From positions 310,001 to 374,000 of the forward strand of contig NZ_JAFKCU010000001.1 of assembly GCF_017254845.1 (NCBI RefSeq): DNA of 64,000 nucleotides, read 5' to 3'. Of this stretch, positions 25,855-34,941 are shown piece by piece. The first letter of the stretch is position 1, and the number at the start of each line of letters is the position of its first letter. The stretch comes from Algoriphagus pacificus. GTDB lineage: Bacteria > Bacteroidota > Bacteroidia > Cytophagales > Cyclobacteriaceae. Under the pieces are notes generated by a model, which searched no databases, had not been told where the DNA came from, and was given only the letters and a program-made list of their open reading frames with translations. The position numbers and the translations under genes were made by a program.

Positions 25855-26520
25855 ATGCAGGCCTACGAATTCATCAATAATCTTATCCCACCATTGAAAC
25901 TCAGTGATAAAACTGGGATGGCTTTGGCGTGGATGGAAGAAATTCGTACCGACATACTTCCTGTCGTAGATCAGGGAAATTTTTTAGGATTAATCCGGGA
26001 AGAAATGATTTTTGACATGAACAATGCTGAAAAACTCATTTCAGAAGTGCAGTTGGATAATCAAATGTGCTGGGTTTATTCAGATAAGCATATTTATGAT
26101 GTGCTGAGAGTGGGTGCCGAGCAGCATAGCAATGTAGTAGCTGTCCTTAGCAGAGATCAGCATTATTTGGGTGTGGTGACTATGGAAGACTCTATAGCTG
26201 CATTTGCAGATAGCCTTTCTATCCAATCCCAAGGAAGTGTTTTGGTGCTTTCCCTTTTCATGACGGATTACAGCTTATCGGAAATTTCAAGGATCGTAGA
26301 ATCTGAAAACACCAAAGTACTGAGTTCATTTATCACCAGTGATCCTTTGGACGATGCCAAGATCAAACTAACTTTAAAGCTCGACAAACCGGAACTCAGA
26401 CATATCAAAGCAACTTTAGAGCGCTTTGGATACAAAATATTAGATCATTACCAAGAAGAAAGCGGAATCAGCGGGGAAGAAGACCGAATCGGTAACTTGC
26501 TTAGATTTTTAGATATTTGA
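25855..26520 (+). CDS. CBS-domain protein
   Basis: 221 residues with a CBS pair in the first ~125 (DILPVVDQGNFLGLIREE and NVVAVLSRDQHYLGVVTMED are the two typical strands) and a C-terminal ACT-like region (about 140-215, VLVLSLFMTDYSLSEISRI). The arrangement resembles AcuB-like proteins. CBS pairs bind adenosine nucleotides and act as sensors. The gene ends 3 bases before nadK and a comparable CBS-nadK pair is common in Bacteroidota, from memory. Target unknown. Confidence 0.82.
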   Translation: MQAYEFINNLIPPLKLSDKTGMALAWMEEIRTDILPVVDQGNFLGLIREEMIFDMNNAEKLISEVQLDNQMCWVYSDKHIYDVLRVGAEQHSNVVAVLSRDQHYLGVVTMEDSIAAFADSLSIQSQGSVLVLSLFMTDYSLSEISRIVESENTKVLSSFITSDPLDDAKIKLTLKLDKPELRHIKATLERFGYKILDHYQEESGISGEEDRIGNLLRFLDI

Positions 26521-26523
26521 TGC

Positions 26524-27399
26524 ATGAAGGTAGCCTTACATGGCTTGGCTCTAAAAGCTGAATATTTTCAGCATGTGCAGATTCTTTTTGATGAGCTAAG
26601 CAATTATAATTTCGAAATTTTTGTCACCGAACAGTTTGACCGGCAGCTCCGGATGCATGGCAATAAAGCTTTGCTATATTGGGTTATCGAGAGCGAAGTT
26701 GATATGGGAATGATGGATTTCATGATTTCTATTGGTGGAGACGGCACTTTGCTGGATGCAGTTTGTCAGGTAGGGTCACTTGAAATACCGATTTTGGGAT
26801 TGAATACTGGCAGATTAGGCTTCTTGGCCACAGTTGCCACAGCCGATATTTCCACTGCGATCAATCAATTGGCAAATGAAAATTTCCAGATTGAAAATAG
26901 AAGTCTGATTTCTTTACAATCCCACAGAAGGTTATTCAATGGATTGAATTTTGCCCTCAATGAATTCACCATTCATAAGCGAGATACTTCCTCGATGATT
27001 ACAGTTCACACCTACATCGATGATAAATATTTGAACAGTTATTGGGCGGATGGGCTGATTGTTTCTACTCCTACAGGTTCTACAGGCTATTCACTTAGCT
27101 GCGGCGGGCCTTTGATTTCTCCTGAGGCAAAAAATCTGGTCATCACTCCTGTGAGTCCACATAATCTAAATGTACGTCCGATTATCGTTTCGGATGACAG
27201 CGAAATTAGTTTCGAAATAGAAGGAAGATCCGAGAAGTTTCTGATTTCTTTGGACTCAAGGTCAACTTCCATTTCTTCGGAAGTCAAGCTCAGCGTCAAA
27301 AAAGAATCATTTCAGGCAAAATTAATCAAGCTGCCACATTATCATTACTTTGATACACTGAGACAAAAACTGAATTGGGGATTTGATATGAGAAACTAG
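26524..27399 (+). CDS. nadK: NAD kinase
   Basis: 291 residues. The diphosphate/substrate loop GGDGTLLDA (about 75-83) and the glycine-rich second motif STPTGSTGYSLSCGGP (about 181-196) define the family. It phosphorylates NAD to NADP in the cytoplasm using ATP or polyphosphate. First core gene of the nadK - DUF6089 - uppS - bamA - skp - skp block. Confidence 0.95.
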   Translation: MKVALHGLALKAEYFQHVQILFDELSNYNFEIFVTEQFDRQLRMHGNKALLYWVIESEVDMGMMDFMISIGGDGTLLDAVCQVGSLEIPILGLNTGRLGFLATVATADISTAINQLANENFQIENRSLISLQSHRRLFNGLNFALNEFTIHKRDTSSMITVHTYIDDKYLNSYWADGLIVSTPTGSTGYSLSCGGPLISPEAKNLVITPVSPHNLNVRPIIVSDDSEISFEIEGRSEKFLISLDSRSTSISSEVKLSVKKESFQAKLIKLPHYHYFDTLRQKLNWGFDMRN

Positions 27400-27508
27400 A
27401 TTTACCAAAAGATTGGTAAATTCACCCTAATTAAGCTTAACAATTATTAACCCGGTAAATACTAGTAAGCGTTTTTTAAACGTTAGCTACTTCATAACTT
27501 GCATCGTC

Positions 27509-28258
27509 TTGAAAAAGGTCAATTTTCAGATTTTCAATCACTTAATCATTTTCTTGTTTGTTTTCTCAGGCATTTGTCTGGAAGCACAAGCACAGAAGTA
27601 TGAGATTGGTGGTGGATTGGGAGTATCAGCTTACTCCGGAGACATCATTCGAAAAATTGATCCTGGCCAATTGGGCCTTCAAGGAACGTTGTTTGGCAAG
27701 AGAAATTTTGACAATGTTTGGACGCTGAGAGTGGGCCTGAGTTTGGCAAGCTTAAATGCAGCAGACAGTATTAAACCGATCGATCGATTGGCGCAGGCAA
27801 GAGATGGAAGATTTCGAGCTGGAATCATAGAGGGTTCCGCTATCATGGAATTTAATTTTCTGGATTTTCTAAGAAACAATTCCGAATTCCGCTTCTCCCC
27901 TTATGCCTTCTTTGGAATAGGGTATACTTTCGCCTTAGCCAAAGGAAACACTTTTCAATACAATGTATCTACAAGATATAGTTTGGGAACAGTTGTTATT
28001 CCTTTTGGGGGTGGTGTAAAGTATCGAATCAATGATCGATGGACTTTGGCAGCTGAAATGGGCTTTAGACCTACTATGACAGATTATCTGGACAAGATTG
28101 ACAGCACAGAGCCTGCAATCCCCCGATTCCCAGACCCTAACAATCCCGATTCCCCATATGGAATTAATTATGGGAACCCTAATGATAAAGATTGGTACTA
28201 TTTCTTAGGGCTTACAATAAGCTACACTTTCGCCAGTACCAAGTGCTATGCCTATTAA
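27509..28258 (+). CDS. DUF6089-type outer-membrane beta-barrel protein, TTG start
   Basis: 249 residues from a TTG at 27509, which gives a proper signal peptide (cleavage near EAQAQ). The frame has no ATG ahead of the signal. The mature chain is a small outer-membrane barrel: alternating strands, GVSAYSGDI near the start, SPYAFFGIGYTFALAKG in the middle and LGLTISYTF close to the end. This family recurs between nadK and uppS/bamA in Bacteroidota, which suggests an envelope role, but none is proven as far as I know. The 109-base gap upstream contains an 8-bp hairpin (27400-27421). Confidence 0.8.
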   Translation: MKKVNFQIFNHLIIFLFVFSGICLEAQAQKYEIGGGLGVSAYSGDIIRKIDPGQLGLQGTLFGKRNFDNVWTLRVGLSLASLNAADSIKPIDRLAQARDGRFRAGIIEGSAIMEFNFLDFLRNNSEFRFSPYAFFGIGYTFALAKGNTFQYNVSTRYSLGTVVIPFGGGVKYRINDRWTLAAEMGFRPTMTDYLDKIDSTEPAIPRFPDPNNPDSPYGINYGNPNDKDWYYFLGLTISYTFASTKCYAY

Positions 28259-28342
28259 TTAATTGACCCTTAGGGGTAAATTATTGGAAAAGAAATAGCA
28301 TTTTTGTACCTCCAAAAATTAAGGTATTCGGAAAAAACTGGA

Positions 28343-29080
28343 ATGAAGGAAGAATTAGACCGAAACAGAATCCCCCGACATATTGCAATCATCATGGACG
28401 GAAATGGCCGTTGGGCCAAGAAAAAGGGAGCCATGAGAATCTTCGGACATCATCATGCCATTAAAGCGGTAAGAGATGCGATAGAAGGTGCCAATAATTT
28501 AGGAGTAAAGTATCTTACCCTGTTTTCCTTTTCAACAGAGAACTGGTCAAGACCCAAGGATGAAGTAGAAGGTCTGATGGCTTTATTGGTAAAAACGATT
28601 GCAAATGAAGTTCCGATGATGATGAAAAACAACATCGTCATGGAAAGCATCGGCGATATCGAATGCCTACCCCAGTCCGCATATAACCAACTCATAGAAG
28701 CAAAAGAAAAAACCGCTTCTAACACAGGTCTCAAACTCGTTTTAGCACTCAGCTACAGCGGGCAATGGGAACTCACTCAAGCAGCCCGACGCATTGCTCA
28801 AAAAGTCTCAGAAGGGAAATTGAAAGTCGAAGACATCACTCAAGATGTTTTCGCCGATCATTTAGAAACTCGTGGTATTCCAGATCCAGAATTGATGATC
28901 CGGACTTCAGGGGAATTTAGATTAAGCAATTTCCTACTTTGGCAACTGGCCTACACAGAATTACATTTTACCCCTGTGTTGTGGCCAGATTTTAGAGAAA
29001 AGCATCTTATCGCTGCAATCCTCGACTACCAAAAAAGGGAGCGAAGATTTGGCAAGACAGGTGAGCAAGTTAAATCTTAA
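28343..29080 (+). CDS. uppS: Isoprenyl (undecaprenyl) diphosphate synthase
   Basis: About 245 residues from the ATG at 28343. A TTG at 28304 would add 13 residues not seen in the family. Motifs: HIAIIMDGNGRWAKKKG (catalytic Asp in MDGN), TLFSFSTENW, and the C-terminal DPELMIRTSGEFRLSNFLLWQ. The cis-prenyltransferase makes the C55 lipid carrier for peptidoglycan and other wall polymers at the inner membrane. It ends 7 bases before bamA. Confidence 0.95.
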   Translation: MKEELDRNRIPRHIAIIMDGNGRWAKKKGAMRIFGHHHAIKAVRDAIEGANNLGVKYLTLFSFSTENWSRPKDEVEGLMALLVKTIANEVPMMMKNNIVMESIGDIECLPQSAYNQLIEAKEKTASNTGLKLVLALSYSGQWELTQAARRIAQKVSEGKLKVEDITQDVFADHLETRGIPDPELMIRTSGEFRLSNFLLWQLAYTELHFTPVLWPDFREKHLIAAILDYQKRERRFGKTGEQVKS

Positions 29081-29087
29081 GTAATTG

Positions 29088-31784
29088 ATGAAAAGAAGTT
29101 TACTGATTCTGTTTTGTCTGGTTTGGACAAGTTCAGCAATGGCGCAAATACGTTTGGGTCAAAGCCGCTATGCGTCTACCAAGCCAGTCAATATCCTGGA
29201 GTTGAATTATCAAAAACCTCAGTCGTATAGAATCGCAGAAATAAAAGCGGTTGGTTTGACAACGCTTGATGAAATCGCGATCATTTCACTTTCAGGATTG
29301 AAGGTGGATGATACCATCGAAGTTCCGGGTGAGGCTATCTCCAATGCCTTGAAGAAGCTTTGGGGACAAGGAATCATCGGGGATGTCAAAATCTTGGTGA
29401 CCAAAGTAGAAGGAGATGATATTTACTTGCTTTTGGACCTTACCGAACGACCTAGATTCTCGAGAGTTGAATTTTCGGGGATGAATAAAACCCAAGAAAG
29501 TGAACTTCGGGACAAAGTAAATATCAGAGGTAGAGTAGTACGGGACGATGTCTTGAATACTGCCAAAAGAACGATCGAGAAATATTACCTTGACAAAGGA
29601 TACCTGAATACCGATGTTAAAATCATTCAGGAAAGAGATACAACGCTTCCAAATTCCGTCAAGCTTCGCTTTGATGTGGATATGAATTCAAAGGTTAGAA
29701 TCAATGCCATCAACATCTATGGCAATGAGGAAATTGCCGATTCTAAAGTCAAAAAGAAATTAAAGAAAACGAAAGAGCATGCCAGAGTCAGCGTGTTTAA
29801 GGATGTATATTCCCGAATCACAGATGCCAACGCTTCTGATTATGCCAATTCACTTTTCCATACGGACTCTGCTTCCAAAGAAGACGTACAGAATTATATC
29901 AACAAAAATTTCAAATTGAATTTCTTCAGTGGCTCTAAATATATTCCAAAAGAATACATTGAGGACAAGAAGAACATGATCAACTTCTATAACAGTAAAG
30001 GCTTCAGGGATGCAGAAATCCTAGAAGATTCTGTTTATGATTTTTCGGAGGATAAAATCAACATTGACATTGAAGTAGAAGAAGGAAGAAAATATTACTA
30101 CAGAAATATCACCTTCACAGGTAATTACATCCACCCTGCCCCTGTCTTGTTGGCTAAATTAGGCATTCAAAAGGGAGATGTATATAACAAAGAACTATTG
30201 GACAAGCGTCTGAATTATGATCCTCAAAAAGGAGATGATGTCAGTTCCCTTTACCAAGATGATGGTTATTTATTCTTTAACATTGACCCAGTTGAGGTAA
30301 ATGTAGCGGGCGACTCCATTGACCTGGAAATGCGAATTTTCGAAGGTCCACAGGTAACCGTAAACAGTGTCAATATCAAAGGAAATGAGCGTACTTCTGA
30401 CCACGTGGTCATGCGTGAAATCCGAATTCTTCCAGGACAAAAGTTTAATAGAAGCTTACTTGTAAGAACCATCCGAGAACTTTCCACTTTGGGGTACTTT
30501 GATCCGGAAAAAATCAATCCTGATCTAAGACCTAATTTTGAAGCGGCAACAGTTGACATTACGTTTGAGCTAGAAGAAAGACCAAATGATCAGATAGAAT
30601 TGTCTGGTGGTTGGGGAGGTTTCTACGGTTTCGTAGGTACAGTAGGATTGGTCTTCAATAACTTCTCAATCCGAAATATCGGAGATTTCTCCAAGTGGGA
30701 TCCACTACCAGTAGGTGACGGTCAAAAGCTTTCCCTACGAGTTCAGGCAAATGGTAGAAGCTTCCAAAACTATTCTGTCTCCCTGACGGAACCTTGGTTT
30801 GGAGGTAAAAAGCCACAGGCCTTGAGTTTCAGCTTCAACCATTCTGTTCAGAGACAAGTTGATTTCTACAATCAACAAAACTTTGGAAATGAACTTGGTT
30901 TCTTTAAAATCACAGGGGTGACTTTAGGTCTTGCCAAGCGTGTTACTTGGCCAGATGATTATTTCAGTATCAGTAACTCTCTGCAGTTCCAGGTTTACGA
31001 ATTTGATCAGTTTGGTACATCATTCGGTTTGAGTTATCCAACTGGTACTTCGAAGAGTATTACCTTCAACAATACAATTGCAAGAAACAACGTAGATAAT
31101 CCAACTTTCCCAAGATTTGGATCGAACATAATCCTTTCAACCTCTTTCACTCCTCCTTATTCTTCATTGAATAAGAATATCGATGGGGAGTCTACCGATC
31201 AAGAGAAATACAAGTGGTTAGAATATCACAAGTGGATGTTTGATGCGTCTATCTATACTCCATTGTTTGGTTCATCTAAATTTGTGGCCAGTGCAAGAGC
31301 TCACATGGGCTTCTTAGGATCTTATGGCAGCAAATTGGGAATTATTCCACTGGAAAGATTCGTGATGGGTGGAGACGGTATGACATTTAACAACTTTGCT
31401 TTGGGCCAGGAGATCATTGGTCTTAGAGGTTATGAAAACCAATCCATTACACCGGGTAGGGATACCAGAGGTCAAGAAAATGCAGATCCTTATGGTGGGG
31501 TGGTTTATAACAAATATGTGATGGAATTGAGATTCTTGGTTTCTCCTAACCCATCTGCCACGATCTTCTTGTTAGGGTTTGCCGAGGCAGGAAACAACTG
31601 GGGATCTTATGCTGATTTCAACCCATATGATTTGAAAAAATCTGCTGGTGTCGGTGCAAGAATCTTTATGCCTGCATTTGGTCTTTTGGGTGTTGACTGG
31701 GGCTATGGTTTTGATGCAATTCCTGGATCAACCCAAAGAAGTGGAGCGCAATTCCACTTTACGATCGGACAACAATTCAGGTAA
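29088..31784 (+). CDS. bamA: Outer-membrane protein assembly factor BamA
   Basis: About 898 residues, with signal peptide (about 1-20), POTRA repeats (about 50-490) and a C-terminal Omp85 barrel ending in FTIGQQFR. The ATG at 29088 is taken; a TTG one codon earlier is possible. It is longer than E. coli BamA (810). The extra length includes a charged insert in the third POTRA region (about residues 222-305), which as I recall is a Bacteroidota feature. It inserts beta-barrel proteins into the outer membrane. The neighbours uppS and two skp genes make a classic envelope cluster; E. coli also has bamA-skp. Confidence 0.95.
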   Translation: MKRSLLILFCLVWTSSAMAQIRLGQSRYASTKPVNILELNYQKPQSYRIAEIKAVGLTTLDEIAIISLSGLKVDDTIEVPGEAISNALKKLWGQGIIGDVKILVTKVEGDDIYLLLDLTERPRFSRVEFSGMNKTQESELRDKVNIRGRVVRDDVLNTAKRTIEKYYLDKGYLNTDVKIIQERDTTLPNSVKLRFDVDMNSKVRINAINIYGNEEIADSKVKKKLKKTKEHARVSVFKDVYSRITDANASDYANSLFHTDSASKEDVQNYINKNFKLNFFSGSKYIPKEYIEDKKNMINFYNSKGFRDAEILEDSVYDFSEDKINIDIEVEEGRKYYYRNITFTGNYIHPAPVLLAKLGIQKGDVYNKELLDKRLNYDPQKGDDVSSLYQDDGYLFFNIDPVEVNVAGDSIDLEMRIFEGPQVTVNSVNIKGNERTSDHVVMREIRILPGQKFNRSLLVRTIRELSTLGYFDPEKINPDLRPNFEAATVDITFELEERPNDQIELSGGWGGFYGFVGTVGLVFNNFSIRNIGDFSKWDPLPVGDGQKLSLRVQANGRSFQNYSVSLTEPWFGGKKPQALSFSFNHSVQRQVDFYNQQNFGNELGFFKITGVTLGLAKRVTWPDDYFSISNSLQFQVYEFDQFGTSFGLSYPTGTSKSITFNNTIARNNVDNPTFPRFGSNIILSTSFTPPYSSLNKNIDGESTDQEKYKWLEYHKWMFDASIYTPLFGSSKFVASARAHMGFLGSYGSKLGIIPLERFVMGGDGMTFNNFALGQEIIGLRGYENQSITPGRDTRGQENADPYGGVVYNKYVMELRFLVSPNPSATIFLLGFAEAGNNWGSYADFNPYDLKKSAGVGARIFMPAFGLLGVDWGYGFDAIPGSTQRSGAQFHFTIGQQFR

Positions 31785-31875
31785 GCATGGAAATCGGGCG
31801 TGGATTAGTTAATTTATGCAAAAATTTCGTTCTGAATAAGAATGAAAAACAAGCCTTTAAAACTTTCCCTCAGCC

Positions 31876-32406
31876 ATGAATAAATCATTGAAAATAGTAT
31901 TTTTGCTGCTCTTTGCACTGCAAGTACTGCCTGCAAACGCTCAAAAGATCGGTTATGTTGATTCGGAGTTTATTCTGAATAAGCATCCAGATTATAAAGT
32001 TGTCCAACAGGAGCTTCAGAACCTGAGTGATGCTTGGAGGAAAGAGGCACAAAATTTGGATAAAGAGATCAAAGACCTCTACGTCCAATTGAAGGCTGAA
32101 GAAGTACTACTAACAGAAGAGATGTATCAGCAAAGGCTGAAAGACATACAGCAAAAAGAACAGGAAGCTCAGGCCTTTTATAGTAGAATCTTTGGTATTG
32201 ACGGGCAATATTATCAAAAGCAGGCAGAACTGCTTCAGCCCCTTCAGTCTAAGATCTATGATGCGATGGAACGGGTTTCGAGAAAAAACAACTTGGCCAT
32301 GTTATTTGACAAGGCCTCAGTACCTTCGGGAATTATTTATACAGATCCAAGACATGATTATTCTGAATTTGTCTTGGATGAATTAGGAATTGAAGACAAC
32401 AATTAA
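31876..32406 (+). CDS. OmpH/Skp-family periplasmic chaperone 1
   Basis: 176 residues with a signal peptide (cleavage near ANAQ) followed by KIGYVDSEFILNKHPDYK, the Skp/OmpH opening, and a long coiled-coil arm pair (about 45-115). Skp trimers hold unfolded outer-membrane proteins in the periplasm. It lies 91 bases after bamA and 13 bases before the second copy. The chain is more acidic and lower in glutamine than its neighbour, so the two have diverged. Confidence 0.9.
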   Translation: MNKSLKIVFLLLFALQVLPANAQKIGYVDSEFILNKHPDYKVVQQELQNLSDAWRKEAQNLDKEIKDLYVQLKAEEVLLTEEMYQQRLKDIQQKEQEAQAFYSRIFGIDGQYYQKQAELLQPLQSKIYDAMERVSRKNNLAMLFDKASVPSGIIYTDPRHDYSEFVLDELGIEDNN

Positions 32407-32419
32407 ATACAAACACAGA

Positions 32420-32965
32420 ATGAACAAAGTAAAAGTTATCCTTTCAGCAGTAGCGTTGCTTTGCGTAGGATTCACGGCTCAGGCTCAAGAGATCAAAATT
32501 GGTTATACCAATGTGGAGTTTATCATGGACTTGATGCCAGAAATGGAACAAATCGGAGCTGATATCCAAGATTATCAAACTCAGCTTCAAACTAATATCC
32601 AGACAAAAGCTGCAGATTTCCAGCGTCAGGTACAAACTTATCAGCAGGCTGCTCAGACTATGACTGAAGAAGCAAGAGCTGCAAAAGAAGGTGAGTTGAC
32701 CAAACTTCAGGCTGATCTTCAGAAATACGAGCAAGATGCTCAGGTTTCTTATCAGAGAAAATTAGGCGAATTGCTTGAGCCTGTACAGACTAAAGTAATC
32801 AATGCTATCAATGCTGTAGCAGCTGAAAACAACTACACTCATATCTTTGCTGAAAGCGCAGGTACTGCTCCTGTTTTGCTTTACACTAAAGAAGAAGACA
32901 AATTCACTGAATTGGTATTGGCAAAGTTAGGCCTTCAAATGCCTACTCCTCCAGCTGGAAACTAA
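32420..32965 (+). CDS. OmpH/Skp-family periplasmic chaperone 2
   Basis: About 181 residues from the ATG at 32420, giving a clean signal peptide (GFTAQAQ end). The start IKIGYTNVEFIMDLMPEME is the family opening. The coiled-coil arm (about 45-125) is very rich in Gln and Ala, and the chain ends in a Pro-rich tail. A tandem partner of 31876-32406; a strong terminator (32986-33021) ends the bamA-skp-skp unit right after it. Confidence 0.9.
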   Translation: MNKVKVILSAVALLCVGFTAQAQEIKIGYTNVEFIMDLMPEMEQIGADIQDYQTQLQTNIQTKAADFQRQVQTYQQAAQTMTEEARAAKEGELTKLQADLQKYEQDAQVSYQRKLGELLEPVQTKVINAINAVAAENNYTHIFAESAGTAPVLLYTKEEDKFTELVLAKLGLQMPTPPAGN

Positions 32966-32985
32966 ACCAAGCATCTTCAATAATT

Positions 32986-33021
32986 AAAACCGGTTTTTCG
33001 ATGATTCGAGAAACCGGTTTT
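32986..33021 (+). terminator. Strong terminator of the bamA-skp-skp operon
   Basis: 16-bp stem, arms aaaaccggtttttcga and tcgagaaaccggtttt (one G-T pair), 4-base loop, then a T-rich tail. An ATG at 33001 lies in its loop and is therefore not the start of the next gene. Confidence 0.93.
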
Positions 33022-33033
33022 TTATTTTTACCC

Positions 33034-33339
33034 ATGCCAAAAAAGAAACCTAAAGATATTATCAGTAAAAGCCTTGATGCAATTTTGGTAGATTTCCGGG
33101 CTGACTGGTGTGGCCCCTGCCAGACTATGGATCCTATCATTGAAGAGGTTTTAGATGAGCTAGGAGGCAAAATCAAACTCCTCAAACTAGATATCGATAA
33201 GCATCCCCAGATGGCTCAGCAGTTTGCAGTCCGATCTATTCCTCACTACATCTTATTTAAAAAAGGAAAAATACTTTGGAGAAAAGGAGGATTAATTCCA
33301 AAGAGGGATTTAGAGAAAGCTTTAAAAGGGTTTATATAA
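33034..33339 (+). CDS. Thioredoxin-family protein
   Basis: About 101 residues from the ATG at 33034, which comes just after the terminator stem. The WCGPC active site (about residues 24-28) and the cis-proline segment RSIPHYILFKKGK are typical of thioredoxin. No signal peptide, so it is cytoplasmic: a general disulfide reductase. Its own promoter would have to overlap the terminator; readthrough expression is possible. Confidence 0.9.
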   Translation: MPKKKPKDIISKSLDAILVDFRADWCGPCQTMDPIIEEVLDELGGKIKLLKLDIDKHPQMAQQFAVRSIPHYILFKKGKILWRKGGLIPKRDLEKALKGFI

Positions 33340-33341
33340 AA

Positions 33342-33363
33342 AAAGCTCCCGTTTGGGAGCTTT
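33342..33363. terminator. Bidirectional terminator between thioredoxin and the pseudouridine synthase
   Basis: Arms aaagctccc and gggagcttt around gttt, between two convergent genes, with A-rich and moderately T-rich flanks. Confidence 0.83.
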
Positions 33364-33368
33364 AACTT

Positions 33369-34802
33369 TTAACTAAAGTATTTCAATCTGATCACTTCCT
33401 GTTCTGAAAGGAATCGATAATTTCCTCTTTTCAAGTCCTTTTTATCAAGACCTGCATACATGACACGGTCCAAGGCAGTTACTTCATAGCCAAGATGAGC
33501 AAAAATCCTTCTGACAATTCGGTTTCTTCCCACATGGATTTCCAATCCAAGAATCTTCCGATCTACAGACAAGACCTTCATATCATCTACAGCCACTTCA
33601 CCGTCCTCTAAAGTCAAACCTTCCAGAATATCTTTTTCATCATTATGCGTCAAAGGCTTATCCAGAGTCACCTGATATATTTTTTTGATCTGGTTGGAAG
33701 GATGAGAAAGTTTGGCAGCTAATTCTCCGTCATTCGTGAATAGCAACAAACCGGTTGTATTTCTGTCCAAACGACCTACTGGAAATATTCTTTCCTCACA
33801 GGCATTACCTACCAAGTTCATCACCGTTTTTCTTTCCAAAGGATCTTCCGTTGTTGTGATGAAGTCCTTCGGCTTATTCAAAAGAACGTAGACAGGTTTC
33901 TCAGGATTTATTTTCCTTCCTTGGTAAACTACTCGATCACTTTTGCTGACTTTGTATCCCAATTCGGTAATCACTTGTCCATTGACAGAAACCAAACCCT
34001 GAGCAATCAATTCATCTGCTTCTCTTCTACTGCAAATCCCTGAATTAGCGATATACTTATTTAGTCGAAGCTGAGAATCATCTTCTTTTCCTTTTACTTT
34101 TCTTGCTGGGAGCTGATCGAAATTGTAATCAGGCCTATCGTTTTGAGCTTCAGCATTTGATTTGAAACGCTTCTTCCCAAATCCTGAAGCTTCAGATTTA
34201 CCCTCAAACTTCTTTGCTTTACCAGGCGCGAATACAGGCTTCTGATCTCTTCCTCTTCCTTTGTAAACTAAGCCTGCAGCATCATCCTTTGAACCATAAT
34301 ATTCAGATTTCGAATCTTTGGAGAAAGGCTTTCCCGATTTGGAATCAGATTTTTTTCCAAATTTCTTAGCTCCCGGTTCACTCTTTTTATAGTCTTCAAA
34401 GGATTGAAATTTTTCATTTTTGCCTTTGAAACTTCCCTTTTTTTGGAATCCAGAGTCCTCTCTTTTCTCAAATTTGTTTCCTGAAAAGCCTTCTTTTTTA
34501 TCACCAAACGAGCTTTTCTTTCCAAAAGAACCTGACTCTGATTTTGGAAATTTGTTTCCAAATTTCTTCTCACCGAAAGACTTTGGTCCATCCTTTTTAA
34601 AATTAGGTTTCTTGCCAAAAGTGCTGTTGGAATTACCTCTTTCCTTGGAATCAAAAGATCTTTTGCCCAAGTCAAATTCATCTGCTGCGGAATCCGATTT
34701 TCTGGATCTTCCTCTGGATTCTCTTCTTCCAGCACTGCTTTTTGGCTGGGACTCGGAATCGTCCGATTTGAAAAATTGCTTTTTTGGATTGTTATTTTTC
34801 AT
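33369..34802 (-). CDS. RluB/RsuA-type pseudouridine synthase with a long basic low-complexity tail
   Basis: 477 residues. The first ~240 are low complexity: Lys, Ser, Phe and Gly-rich, with many SFGKK / KKFG / KFEGK motifs. The rest is a normal enzyme: an S4 RNA-binding domain (LRLNKYIANSGICSRREADE, about 246-300), then the catalytic domain with GRLDRNTTGLLLF (catalytic Asp, about 343). It converts uridine to pseudouridine in rRNA (RluB type at 23S U2605 in E. coli, inferred). The tail is likely disordered and RNA-binding. Preceded by a TAnnTTTG element (34873-34880). Confidence 0.92.
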   Translation of the reverse strand: MKNNNPKKQFFKSDDSESQPKSSAGRRESRGRSRKSDSAADEFDLGKRSFDSKERGNSNSTFGKKPNFKKDGPKSFGEKKFGNKFPKSESGSFGKKSSFGDKKEGFSGNKFEKREDSGFQKKGSFKGKNEKFQSFEDYKKSEPGAKKFGKKSDSKSGKPFSKDSKSEYYGSKDDAAGLVYKGRGRDQKPVFAPGKAKKFEGKSEASGFGKKRFKSNAEAQNDRPDYNFDQLPARKVKGKEDDSQLRLNKYIANSGICSRREADELIAQGLVSVNGQVITELGYKVSKSDRVVYQGRKINPEKPVYVLLNKPKDFITTTEDPLERKTVMNLVGNACEERIFPVGRLDRNTTGLLLFTNDGELAAKLSHPSNQIKKIYQVTLDKPLTHNDEKDILEGLTLEDGEVAVDDMKVLSVDRKILGLEIHVGRNRIVRRIFAHLGYEVTALDRVMYAGLDKKDLKRGNYRFLSEQEVIRLKYFS

Positions 34803-34872
34803 AAGTATGCAGCATCACTGCTGGATTTTTGTTTAAAATAAGCGATTGACTATCAAACGCTTAATCGGGGTG

Positions 34873-34880
34873 CAAAGATA
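34873..34880 (-). promoter_or_regulatory. Putative -7 promoter element for the pseudouridine synthase
   Basis: Minus-strand tatctttg matches TAnnTTTG; a TTG lies 22 bases further upstream. The leader to the start (34802) is about 65 bases and contains a small hairpin with arms cagca / tgctg. Confidence 0.5.
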
Positions 34881-34921
34881 AGTCCATTCCTCAAAATAAT
34901 TGCAATCGCCCCAAAAAATAA

Positions 34922-34941
34922 AAGACCTCTTAGGAAGTCTT
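34922..34941 (-). terminator. Terminator at the murQ stop codon
   Basis: On the minus strand arms aagacttc and gaggtctt (one T-G pair) with a loop that contains the murQ TAA stop (34930-34932), followed by TTATTTTTT. Confidence 0.75.

Noticed and set aside
33001-33033. ATG at 33001 as thioredoxin start
   Set aside because: It lies in the loop of the strong terminator of the skp operon, and the extra residues are not thioredoxin-like.
34268-34836. Frames overlapping the basic tail of the pseudouridine synthase (34268-34735 minus, 34420-34836 plus)
   Set aside because: They are other-frame readings of a low-complexity region. Only the main frame links to the S4 and catalytic domains.
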